Positions 1 to 6,644 of a DNA stretch of 22,320 nucleotides are shown in pieces. The stretch comes from CAYYWP01 sp050176585 (GTDB lineage: Bacteria > Desulfobacterota > Binatia > HRBIN30 > CADEER01), in NCBI GenBank assembly GCA_050176585.1, contig JBFXHX010000052.1:1-22320 (forward strand), written 5' to 3'. Below the pieces are notes generated by a model. The model made no database searches. It saw only the letters and a list, made by a program, of their open reading frames with translations, and was not told the DNA's origin. Both the position numbers and the translations under genes were made by a program. Position 1 is the stretch's first letter. Every line of letters starts with the position of its first letter.

Positions 1-48
1 CGGGAAACGGCGGAGCAGGGCAGCAGGAATCCCGAGGAGCAGCGCGCG

Positions 49-663
49 ATGACGCGCCGTCAAGATCTCATGCCGGGCATGATGCCTTTCACGAGCCCTG
101 TGACACTGATGCGCTCGTTTATGGAGGACCTGGACCGGCTCTTCGAAGGGTTGGTGGGCGGCGGTAGCCGCACCCCACAGGCGCGGGGCGGCGGACGATC
201 GGAAAGGGTGTGGATGCCGGCCGTAGAGCTCTTCGAGCGCGATAACCAGCTCGTGGTGCGCGCTGAATTGCCGGGAGTGGAGAGGGATCAGATCAGAGTA
301 GAGTTCGATGATGACCGGCTGGTGATCTCCGGTGAGCGGCGCGAAGAGCGGGAGGACAGGCAACAAGGATTTACAGAGCGCATTTACGGGCGCTTCTATC
401 GCATGATTCCCCTGCCGGAGGGCGTAGATCCGGAGCAGGCCCGGGCGACGTTCAACAACGGCGTGCTGGAGGTGACGATTCCGGTCCCGCAACGCCAGAG
501 CGCACGCCGCATCGAGATTCAGGAAGGTGCTGCTTCCGGCGAGGGCGCGCAGAGCGAAGGCGGCCTAGGGCAGAGCGGACAGCAGGGCCGACAGGGCGAG
601 TCGAGCCAAACCGGAGCCGACCAAACCGCCACTGCTGACCAGAGCCGGCGACCGGCTGCATGA
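49..663 (+). CDS. Small heat-shock protein, Hsp20/alpha-crystallin family
   Basis: ATP-independent holdase chaperone that binds unfolding proteins in the cytoplasm as oligomers. The alpha-crystallin domain spans about residues 55-148, with the usual ELPGV segment near 73 and the A-x-x-x-N-G-V-L signature near 133-140. An IEI tripeptide (155-157) matches the C-terminal I-x-I anchoring motif. The tail after about residue 160 is unusually long, roughly 45 residues of G/Q/S/A, and is probably disordered. The N-terminal part has the typical 'MRSFMEDLDRLFEG' helix. A GAGGAG Shine-Dalgarno sits 9 bases before this ATG. However, the frame is open back to base 1 and reads as plausible hydrophilic protein, so the true start may lie outside the window. 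It stands alone, convergent with the nuclease-like gene. Confidence 0.93.
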   Translation: MTRRQDLMPGMMPFTSPVTLMRSFMEDLDRLFEGLVGGGSRTPQARGGGRSERVWMPAVELFERDNQLVVRAELPGVERDQIRVEFDDDRLVISGERREEREDRQQGFTERIYGRFYRMIPLPEGVDPEQARATFNNGVLEVTIPVPQRQSARRIEIQEGAASGEGAQSEGGLGQSGQQGRQGESSQTGADQTATADQSRRPAA

Positions 664-669
664 CAATGC

Positions 670-706
670 GCGGCGGATCCGCGCGGGTCGTGCGCTGATC
701 CGCCGC
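670..706 (+). terminator. Strong hairpin after hsp20 (terminator-like, no T-tract)
   Basis: Arms 670-679 and 697-706 are perfect 10-bp complements. Inside them, after a single C/T mismatch, 681-684 and 692-695 (GCGC/GCGC) add four pairs around a 7-base loop. It starts 7 bases after the hsp20 stop, in the gap between two convergent genes. No run of T follows, so it may act as an mRNA 3'-end stabiliser or a bidirectional terminator rather than a classical intrinsic terminator. Confidence 0.55.
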
Positions 707-805
707 TCGGCGGCGCCGCACGTACGAGCGGCACGTCCGAAGTTGCGCTGCGACGCGTGGGCGCTGCGTCGCTGAGGTGACTCTGATCGGCGCTATCCTC
801 GCGCG

Positions 806-1861
806 TTACGCGGCGCCCTTTTCGGGATCGCCCCCGCCGGCTCTCTGTACCAGCGCGGCGCGAATGCGGGTGTCCTCGCGCCAGCGGGCGCCCGCGCTCG
901 GCCGACGCTGGCGATACTGCGCGGCCAGGATTGCGGCTGCATCGGAGCCGGTGTGCATGGCGATGCAGGGCTCGACGAACGCGCATACGGAGCAGTTCGA
1001 GTGCGTGGGCGTCGGGTAGGTTGGAAGGTCCGGCGCGATCATCTCGCGCGCTTCCAGCCCGAGCTGGGCGCATGCATTGGCGAGGCCCGCCGCGCTGCAC
1101 GCGATCGCCACCCGGCGAAAGCGCGACGATTCGCCCGCTGGGACTTGTCTGCACCACTCGTTGTACATGACCCCGGTAATCTTCATGCCGAGGAAGAATT
1201 CCGACCACGCCCAGCAGTTTGTGAGGGCGCGCTCGTCGAGCAGCAGCTGATCCATTTCCTCCCACGCTCTCTCGCGGATGCGGTGCTCGACCAGCCAGTA
1301 GGTATTGGCAGCATCCAAGACCAGCAGATCGATCTCGCCCCGGTAGCGCACCGCGTCCCCGGTCGCGGTCATCAACGTCTGCGCGGGCGCGGACGGGTCC
1401 GCGACATCAACGTAAAACTCGGTGTCAACGCGGATGGGGGAAAAGCGATCGAGCGCCGGCGCCCAGCGAAAGTACTCCGCGAGCATGTCCTCCCCGAGCT
1501 GTGCCTCCGTCTCCCGCGCGTGGTCGCCGCGCGCGGGACGCAAGCGGCACTCCGAGTCTCGGACCCGCGTCGAGTGTGTGAACGCTTGGCGGAACGCGGC
1601 GAGCGCGAGCGGTCGGACGATCTCACGGCTCCAATCCCACATGCCTGGAAAGTAATACACCGCGAGCGACTGGCGGATCGCGTTCGCAAAATCACCATCC
1701 CGCATCGGCTGGGCGGGCTCGTAGTTCTGGCGCATGCTCGCGCCGAGGTCCCACGCCCGCCGACAGCGTTTGAACCAGGTTCTTTCCGACGGAGTGACGA
1801 CGTAGGCCACTGCGGGGTCTTTCACGGGCGCGGCGCCGAGCGCCGCTTCAAAAGGACTCAC
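806..1861 (-). CDS. Putative Fe-S PD-(D/E)XK nuclease-like protein (Cas4/AddB-type)
   Basis: A 351-residue protein with no confident family name, but its layout resembles iron-sulfur PD-(D/E)XK exonucleases (Cas4, AddB, Dna2). There is a single Cys near the N-terminus (C33 in 'KRCRRAWDL'). A GEID segment (D178) is followed about 14 residues later by V-E-H-R (E192), the place where the family has (D/E)-x-K. Q205 follows in a helix like the family's QxxxY motif. A C-terminal C290-x2-C293-x5-C299 cluster would complete a 4Fe-4S site. The catalytic Lys appears replaced by Arg, so activity is uncertain. The start is GTG, overlapping the upstream activator's stop by 4 bases (GTGA), so the two are translationally coupled. 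Nuclease-like fold is inference; cysteine spacing and motif order are seen directly. Confidence 0.72.
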   Translation of the reverse strand: MSPFEAALGAAPVKDPAVAYVVTPSERTWFKRCRRAWDLGASMRQNYEPAQPMRDGDFANAIRQSLAVYYFPGMWDWSREIVRPLALAAFRQAFTHSTRVRDSECRLRPARGDHARETEAQLGEDMLAEYFRWAPALDRFSPIRVDTEFYVDVADPSAPAQTLMTATGDAVRYRGEIDLLVLDAANTYWLVEHRIRERAWEEMDQLLLDERALTNCWAWSEFFLGMKITGVMYNEWCRQVPAGESSRFRRVAIACSAAGLANACAQLGLEAREMIAPDLPTYPTPTHSNCSVCAFVEPCIAMHTGSDAAAILAAQYRQRRPSAGARWREDTRIRAALVQRAGGGDPEKGAA

Positions 1862-2823
1862 CTATCCGGGCGTGCGAGGCGCCGGTACACCGTCGAGCGG
1901 TGCACGCCGAGCCGCCGCGCCGTCTCGGACACGTTGTGCCCGGTCGCGCCGAGCACGGCCCGGAGCGCGTCGACCTTCTGCTCGCTGCCGTCGCTTTTCT
2001 CGTGGCGCACGGGCGGCTCCGCCGGCGGTTGCGCCCACAGCACCTGGGGCAGGTCAGTGACGCTCAGCCGGTCCTTCGCGGAAGCGAGGATCGCTTTCAG
2101 GAGGATGTTGCGCAATCCGCGCGCATTGCCCGGCCACTTGTACGGACAGCGCTCGAGTGCGGTCCAGACGTCTTCGTCCACCTCGCCGAGAAAATGGAGC
2201 TCCTCGCGGAGACAGCGGTCCGCGATCGGGCGGATGTCCTCGCGGCGTTCGCGCAGCGGTGGGATTTCAATGACGAGGCAGTTCAGTCGGTAGAGCAGAT
2301 CAGAGCGGATCACTCCGTTCCGCTCGAGCTCGTCGAGGCCGACGTTGGACGCGCCGATGACCCGGGTCCTCGCCTGCACTGGTCGGGTGCCGCCGACCCG
2401 CACGAAGGTGCCGGTTTCGAGGAACCGCAGCAGTACGCTTTGTGGCGTCGGCGGCATGTCCTGCAGCTCGTCCAGAAAGAGCGTCCCGCCGCGGGCGCCA
2501 TCGAGAATGCCCGGGCGGGTCCGCCGATCGGCACCGGTGAAGGACCCCGGTTCGTACCCGCACATTTCGGCGACCGCGAGGTCGCCACACAGGGTGCCGC
2601 AGTTGACCGCGACGAACGGCCCCTCGCGGCATCCGCTGGCCGTATGGATGGCGTGCGCGAACAGCTCCTTCCCGGTACCGGATGCGCCCACCAACAGCGT
2701 CGGGTATTCGGCTTCGGCGGCGCGGCGGGCGATTGCGATCGCCTTCTGGAGCGGGGCGCTGCGGCCGAGAATGTCATCGAACGAGAAGCGCGCCCGCCAT
2801 GGGCTCGTCGCTGGTGCGTCCAT
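1858..2823 (-). CDS. Sigma-54-dependent transcriptional activator, AAA+ and Fis-type HTH, no sensor domain
   Basis: Bacterial enhancer-binding protein that would remodel sigma-54 RNA polymerase using ATP. The AAA+ domain starts almost at the N-terminus: Walker A GASGTGKE (46-53), the sigma-54 contact loop as GSFTGA (93-98; consensus GAFTGA), Walker B GTLFLDE (113-119), and a sensor-type 'RSDLLYRLN' region near 173-181. The C-terminus has a Fis-like helix-turn-helix ('SETARRLGVHRSTVYRRL'). At 321 residues it lacks any receiver, GAF or PAS domain, so it must be controlled by expression level or by a partner protein. The neighbouring nuclease-like gene overlaps its stop and is the obvious candidate partner. 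No Shine-Dalgarno is visible before the ATG. A 110-base gap separates it from the nickel permease upstream. I found no clear -24/-12 promoter in the intergenic gaps I scanned. Confidence 0.93.
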   Translation of the reverse strand: MDAPATSPWRARFSFDDILGRSAPLQKAIAIARRAAEAEYPTLLVGASGTGKELFAHAIHTASGCREGPFVAVNCGTLCGDLAVAEMCGYEPGSFTGADRRTRPGILDGARGGTLFLDELQDMPPTPQSVLLRFLETGTFVRVGGTRPVQARTRVIGASNVGLDELERNGVIRSDLLYRLNCLVIEIPPLRERREDIRPIADRCLREELHFLGEVDEDVWTALERCPYKWPGNARGLRNILLKAILASAKDRLSVTDLPQVLWAQPPAEPPVRHEKSDGSEQKVDALRAVLGATGHNVSETARRLGVHRSTVYRRLARPDR

Positions 2824-2882
2824 GCGTGGTGTCGCGAGCTGTAGCGCGGCTCAGCGCCGGTTCGCGGCTTGAGGAGACGGCT

Positions 2883-2901
2883 GCGCGGCGGCTGGCCGCG
2901 C
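2883..2901 (-). terminator. 7-bp hairpin between nickel permease and sigma-54 activator genes
   Basis: Arms 2883-2889 and 2895-2901 (GCGCGGC/GCCGCGC) flank a 5-base loop, about 33 bases past the permease stop. There is no T-tract. It could attenuate read-through from the hyp operon into the regulator gene; a chance GC-rich palindrome is also possible. Confidence 0.3.
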
Positions 2902-2933
2902 CGGGTTCGGGCAACTCGTATGGGTCTCGTCCA

Positions 2934-3632
2934 TCAGAATACGGCCGCGCGAACGGCCATCCAGCAACCGACGGAGATCGTGACCATACCCAGCACGGCC
3001 TCGAGCTTTCCCGCCATGCGCTCGAGGAGGCGCGGCGAGACGGTCAGTGGCACCGACAGGACCAGCGAAAAGGCCACCATGCCCATGATTGAACCGGCGG
3101 CGAAACAGAAGACGTACGCCAGCGCCTGCGCCCCCGAGCCGAGCATTTGCAGGGACAGGAGCACGAGAGCTCCGGAGCCGGCCAACCCGTGCAACCCGCC
3201 GATTGCGAGTGATCGAAGCAGCACGCCGCGCGCGTGTGGGTGCTCGTGCACGGCCAGTGCGGTGGGTGACTCGCCCGCATGTGCGTGCGCATGGAGGTGG
3301 CGCACGCCGCCGACATGCTGGTGGACGTGAAAGTGAATCTGCCGCCGCCGCAGTCGGCGGAGCACGTCGATGCCCAGGACCACCAGCACCACGCCGGCCG
3401 CGAGCTCGAACGCGCGCGCCAAGCGCTCCGGCATGGAGACGCCGAGGCCGATCAGTATCGCCCCGAGCAGCACCAAGCTCACCGCGTGTCCCCCGCCCCA
3501 GAACGCCGCGACCTTGATCTTCTCCGCGAGCGCAGCGGAACGCGTGGCCAAGCTAGCGACAGCGGCAACGTGATCCGCCTCCAGCGCGTGCCGGACGCCG
3601 AGGAGAAATCCCAGCAACAGGATCGTCAGCAC
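2934..3632 (-). CDS. UreH/NicO-type nickel (or cobalt) permease with His-rich loop
   Basis: Inner-membrane transporter of about six hydrophobic segments. The first helix carries the NiCoT-type signature as HALEADH (H15, D20, H21), where the family has H-A-x-D-A-D-H. A second family-like segment, 'GLHGLAGSGAL', follows the loop. The cytoplasm- or periplasm-facing loop near residues 98-135 is rich in histidine (HFHVHQH, HLHAHAHAGE, HEHPHAR) and should bind metal. The GTG start lies 3 bases after the hypB stop, so it is almost certainly co-translated with hypB and hypA. That points to nickel supply for a nickel enzyme, most likely a [NiFe] hydrogenase encoded elsewhere. Family-level call is firm; direction of transport and metal preference are not determined by sequence alone. 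Confidence 0.85.
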   Translation of the reverse strand: MLTILLLGFLLGVRHALEADHVAAVASLATRSAALAEKIKVAAFWGGGHAVSLVLLGAILIGLGVSMPERLARAFELAAGVVLVVLGIDVLRRLRRRQIHFHVHQHVGGVRHLHAHAHAGESPTALAVHEHPHARGVLLRSLAIGGLHGLAGSGALVLLSLQMLGSGAQALAYVFCFAAGSIMGMVAFSLVLSVPLTVSPRLLERMAGKLEAVLGMVTISVGCWMAVRAAVF

Positions 3633-3635
3633 GGA

Positions 3636-4580
3636 TCAGCTCGCGGCGATGTGTGCGCGCACTTGCCGGCGCAGCCAACTGTACCAGGTGTCGAGCCCGT
3701 CCCCTCGGGTTGCCGAGACCTGCAGCACCTCCAGCTCGGGGTTCACCTGCCGCGCATAGGCTATGTACTGGTCGGCGTCGCAGGCGACGTGGGGCAGGAG
3801 GTCGATCTTGTTGAGAATCATCAACTGTGCAGCCCGGAACATGTGCGGGTACTTGAGCGGCTTGTCCTCGCCCTCGGCGACAGAGGCGATCACCACCTTG
3901 GCGTGCTCACCCAGTTCGAACAGGGCGGGGCAGACCAGGTTCCCGACGTTTTCGATCAGCACCAGCGATGCCGGTGCCGGTGCGAGTGTGCGAAGGCCGC
4001 GGGCGATCATCTCGGCGTCCAGGTGACAGCCCGTACCGGTGGTGATCTGCACGGCGCGGCAACCGGCGGAGCGAATCCGTTCGGCGTCGCGTTGTGTGGC
4101 TTGATCGCCTTCGATAACGGCGATCGGGAACTCGCTGCGGAGCGCGCGAATAGTGCGTTCCAGCAGTGTGGTCTTGCCGGCTCCCGGAGCGCTCATGAGG
4201 TTCAGGGCGAGAACCCCGCGGCCTTCGAGCCAGCCGCGGTTGCGGGCCGCCAGTAGATTGTTCTTTGCCAGCACGTCCTGTTCGAGCCGCAGCACGCGGT
4301 CGGCCGGCAGCGCCTCGACCCCTTCGCGGCTCGGTTCGCCCGGCGCGCGATGCTCGGCGTCGCCGGGTTCGCCTGCGAGATGCGCATGTGCGTGCGCATG
4401 GGCATGTGCGTGCTCGTGTGGATGTGCGTGCTCGTGTGGATGTGCGTGTGCGGGTGCGTGTGGGTGGGCGTGGTCCGGATGAACGCGGTCGGCGGGGCCG
4501 TGATCGTGTGCAGCGCCGGAAATGTCGAGAACCGCGACCGCCGGCACGGCGTCGCCCGAGCATCCGCAGGTGGCGCACAT
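3636..4580 (-). CDS. hypB: Hydrogenase nickel-incorporation GTPase HypB
   Basis: GTPase that works with HypA to deliver Ni2+ to the [NiFe]-hydrogenase large subunit. The N-terminal MCATCGC (residues 1-7) is the high-affinity nickel CxxCGC motif. A polyhistidine stretch follows (34-67, 16 His in 34 residues), typical of nickel-storing HypB. The G domain has P-loop SAPGAGKTT (130-138), the C185-H186 metal site ('GCHLD'), 'ENVGNLVCP' (210-218) and NKID (257-260). Total length is 314 residues. The frame is open further upstream to 4703, but the CxxCGC motif, which starts right at the ATG at 4580, fixes the start. This ATG overlaps the hypA stop by one base (TGATG), so translation is coupled. Confidence 0.96.
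   Translation of the reverse strand: MCATCGCSGDAVPAVAVLDISGAAHDHGPADRVHPDHAHPHAPAHAHPHEHAHPHEHAHAHAHAHAHLAGEPGDAEHRAPGEPSREGVEALPADRVLRLEQDVLAKNNLLAARNRGWLEGRGVLALNLMSAPGAGKTTLLERTIRALRSEFPIAVIEGDQATQRDAERIRSAGCRAVQITTGTGCHLDAEMIARGLRTLAPAPASLVLIENVGNLVCPALFELGEHAKVVIASVAEGEDKPLKYPHMFRAAQLMILNKIDLLPHVACDADQYIAYARQVNPELEVLQVSATRGDGLDTWYSWLRRQVRAHIAAS
4404..4439. repeat. Two tandem 18-bp repeats in the polyhistidine part of hypB
   Basis: Copies 4404-4421 and 4422-4439 are identical and each encodes six residues of the H-P-H-E-H-A type. The surrounding bases are a looser GTGCGTGTG-type repeat. Such tracts expand and shrink by replication slippage, so the length of the nickel-binding tract probably varies between strains. 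Confidence 0.85.
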
Positions 4581-4909
4581 CAGGCGAGCTCCACTTCGGT
4601 GAGGCGCAGCTCCTGGCCGCTCAGGAGATGCAGATTGGCGCTGCCGCAGGCGCACAGCGCGATGAGGCTGTCGAGTTGGACGTCGGCCTGGCAGTCTCGG
4701 CATTCGGCGCGACCAGGCGTCTCGATGATGTCAAGTCGCGCCCCCGCGAGTGGGCTGCCGTCGGCGCAAACTTCGAAGCAGAAGCGAACTGCTTCGGGCA
4801 CGACGCCGGAGAGCTTGCCGATGATGAGCTGCACGCGAATGACCTTTGCATCGCCGACGCGCTCGGTGACTGCGCCGACAATGCTCTCGGTGATCGCCAG
4901 CTCGTGCAT
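4580..4909 (-). CDS. hypA: Hydrogenase/urease nickel chaperone HypA
   Basis: Small nickel metallochaperone that partners with HypB. The N-terminal MHE gives the nickel ligands (amine, His2). The zinc-binding domain has C-x2-C ('ECRDCQ') and a second pair written C-A-C-G, one residue shorter than the usual C-x2-C. The codons in this region read TGC GCC TGC without ambiguity. The conserved 'GxLSGVVPEAVRFCFEV' core and the 'LLSGQELRLTEVE' tail are present; 109 residues is normal length. The Shine-Dalgarno (GGGGAG) is 7 bases before the ATG. It is the first gene of the hypA-hypB-permease unit, with its own promoter just upstream. Confidence 0.95.
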   Translation of the reverse strand: MHELAITESIVGAVTERVGDAKVIRVQLIIGKLSGVVPEAVRFCFEVCADGSPLAGARLDIIETPGRAECRDCQADVQLDSLIALCACGSANLHLLSGQELRLTEVELA

Positions 4910-4970
4910 GTTCTGCTCCCCCGCCAGCTGCCCGGCGGACTACACAGTCGACGTCACGCTCGCAGGTGGC

Positions 4971-5000
4971 AGTAGACTCCCGCCTCCGGCCTGGTGTCAA
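4971..5000 (-). promoter_or_regulatory. Sigma-70-type promoter for hypA
   Basis: On the minus strand a perfect -35 TTGACA (4995-5000) is followed after 18 bases by TCTACT (4971-4976), a 4/6 match to the -10 box. Transcription would begin near 4964, leaving a leader of about 55 bases before hypA. It is the best promoter match I saw in the window, and would make the hyp genes independent of the operon upstream. Confidence 0.6.
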
Positions 5001-5012
5001 CCCGGTCGGGCG

Positions 5013-5064
5013 GCGCGCCGGGGATCGAACGCGGGCGGTTGCCGGCGCGCGTTTAGCGCGCCGG
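5013..5064 (-). terminator. Three-arm alternative hairpin at the end of the opg operon
   Basis: The 9-base arm 5042-5050 (CCGGCGCGC) is perfectly complementary both to 5056-5064 and to 5013-5021 (each GCGCGCCGG). On the minus-strand transcript the first possible hairpin encloses the stop codon of the NlpE-like gene in a 5-base loop; the second lies just after the stop with a 20-base loop. The two are mutually exclusive. No U-tract follows. Probably a transcript end or attenuator. Confidence 0.45.
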
Positions 5065-5490
5065 GGCAACGCAATCGCCCTCGCGCATGCGGCGAATCTC
5101 CACGACCTCGGTGACGGTCATGCGGTGCTGGTGCTGAGCTGCCGGATCCGGTTCGGTGACCGGACCGACCGTCCCGCGCAGGGCCGCGTAGAAGCGCGCG
5201 GCGCCCCAGCCGGGTGGAATGGCCTGGTGCGGGCGGATGCGCAGGAAGTCGCGGATCGCCGTGAGATCGCCGGCCAACTGCCATTTTTCGGTGCTGCGGC
5301 AGGGAGTAAACCAGTTCCCCCCGTCGCCGATGACGATGTAGCCAGTCTGCGTTCCACCGGCGGACGCGGCTGCGGTCGGTGTAATCGAGACCGCCGCGCT
5401 GCGCCTGTCGTGCTCACCGCGTCCGGCCAGTACCCATACAGCGATGCCCAGTGCGATCAGCGCGACTGCGATGCCTACGCCCTTGATCAT
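5053..5490 (-). CDS. Small membrane-anchored protein with NlpE-OB-like domain
   Basis: A 145-residue protein with one N-terminal hydrophobic segment (about residues 3-22), no lipobox cysteine, then a low-complexity linker and an extracytoplasmic domain of about 95 residues. That domain resembles the C-terminal OB-fold of the envelope lipoprotein NlpE: 'GYIVIGDGGNWFTPCRS' corresponds to the family's G-x-x-x-Y/I-A-D-A-A-x-F-x-D-C-x-T segment, and the ending 'VEIRRMREGDC' to its closing V-E-x-F-x-x-x-x-P-G-E-x-C. The two Cys are placed to form a disulfide. AGGAG overlaps the ATPase stop (TAGGAG) 6 bases before the ATG, so it is the last gene of the opg operon. A role in sensing or assisting at the envelope is a guess. 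The domain match is recalled, not searched. Confidence 0.68.
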   Translation of the reverse strand: MIKGVGIAVALIALGIAVWVLAGRGEHDRRSAAVSITPTAAASAGGTQTGYIVIGDGGNWFTPCRSTEKWQLAGDLTAIRDFLRIRPHQAIPPGWGAARFYAALRGTVGPVTEPDPAAQHQHRMTVTEVVEIRRMREGDCVAPAR

Positions 5491-5499
5491 CCCGCGCTC

Positions 5500-6636
5500 C
5501 TATCTCCGCTGCTCGGCCAGATGAAGAAGGGGGTCGGTCACGGGCACGGCATCGCCCGCAGCATCGAACAGGTGCAACTGGTCCGAGTCGATTTTCAGCC
5601 GTATGCGTTCACCGTGCTCGAGGGCTTGCATGCCCGGGAACCGACCGATCACGCGCTCGTCCGCCGCCAGCGCGAGATGCGCGAGCGTCTCGTGGCCGAG
5701 GAATTCGACGTGCGCGACGGAGGCGGTCAAGAGCTCGGCGCCGGTGGGCTCGCGACGGAGCCCCAATGCTTCCGGTCGGATGCCGATGTGGCGGATGTCG
5801 GCAGCGCGATCGGCGAGCGCGCGGGCCCATGACGGCGCCAGCAGGGCTACGCGCTGCCCCGCGATCGCGAGGTGCAACGTCGACCCATCGACCTCTACGC
5901 GGCCGGGCAGCAAGTTCATCGGCGGGTTGCCGATGAACCCCGCGACGAAGAGGTTGGCCGGCCGATCGTAGAGCTCCCTGGGAGCCGCGACCTGCTGCAG
6001 GCGCCCGGCGTCGAGCACTGCGATGCGATGGCCGAGCGTCATCGCCTCGGTCTGATCATGCGTCACGTACAGCATCGTCGTGCCAGTCCGCTCCTGCAGC
6101 GCGGCGATCTGAGCGCGCACCTCGATGCGCAGCTTTGCATCGAGGTTGGAGAGCGGTTCATCGAGCAACGAGACGCTCGGCTCCCGCACCAGTGCCCGCC
6201 CCATCGCGACGCGTTGGCGCTGGCCTCCGGATAGCTCGCGAGGATAGCGGTCCAGCAAGCTGTGGAGCTCGAGCATGGCGGCGGCGCGCTCGACGCGCTC
6301 GTCGATATCGCCGCGCGCCAACCGCCGCATCTGCAATGGAAAGGCGAGGTTACGCCGCACGGTCATGAACGGGTAGAGGGCATAGTCCTGGAACACCATC
6401 GCGACGTTCCGCTCTTGCGGGGACCAGCTGTCGACGAGGTGTTCGTCGATATAGAGGTGGCCCTCGGTAATCGTCTCGAGGCCCGCGAGCAGCCGCAGCA
6501 GGGTGCTCTTGCCGCATCCGGACGGCCCGACCAGAACCAGCAGCTCGCCGTCGGCGACCTCGAGTTCGATCTCGCGCACGCCATAATGGCCGTTGGAGTA
6601 GCGCTTGCCGACGCGTTCGAAACGCACGCTCGCCAT
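5500..6636 (-). CDS. Sugar ABC importer ATPase, MalK/UgpC family
   Basis: Cytoplasmic ATPase that energises a CUT1-type carbohydrate importer. All motifs are intact: Walker A GPSGCGKST (37-45), Q-loop Q83 ('VFQDYALYP'), signature LSGGQ (135-139), Walker B/D-loop 'SLLDEPLSNLD' (156-166), switch His H193 ('THDQTEAM'). The C-terminal 140 residues form the TOBE/OB regulatory region ('VAGFIGNPPMN', 'GIRPEAL') typical of MalK and UgpC. It lies 8 bases after the glucanase-like gene, within the opg operon. Its probable binding protein and permeases are on the opposite strand at 12549-15641, which have no ATPase of their own. UgpC-type ATPases are often shared, so a transporter elsewhere may also use it. 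Confidence 0.95.
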   Translation of the reverse strand: MASVRFERVGKRYSNGHYGVREIELEVADGELLVLVGPSGCGKSTLLRLLAGLETITEGHLYIDEHLVDSWSPQERNVAMVFQDYALYPFMTVRRNLAFPLQMRRLARGDIDERVERAAAMLELHSLLDRYPRELSGGQRQRVAMGRALVREPSVSLLDEPLSNLDAKLRIEVRAQIAALQERTGTTMLYVTHDQTEAMTLGHRIAVLDAGRLQQVAAPRELYDRPANLFVAGFIGNPPMNLLPGRVEVDGSTLHLAIAGQRVALLAPSWARALADRAADIRHIGIRPEALGLRREPTGAELLTASVAHVEFLGHETLAHLALAADERVIGRFPGMQALEHGERIRLKIDSDQLHLFDAAGDAVPVTDPLLHLAEQRR

Positions 6637-6644
6637 CGCATGAC

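Noticed and set aside
953..2293. Long plus-strand open frame of 446 codons opposite the activator and nuclease-like genes
   Set aside because: Composition is Arg/Ala/Gly-rich with no recognisable motif, and both opposite genes have clear motifs. Long antisense frames are expected at this GC content.
4581..4703. N-terminal extension of hypB
   Set aside because: It overlaps hypA, and the CxxCGC motif that must sit at the N-terminus begins at the ATG at 4580.
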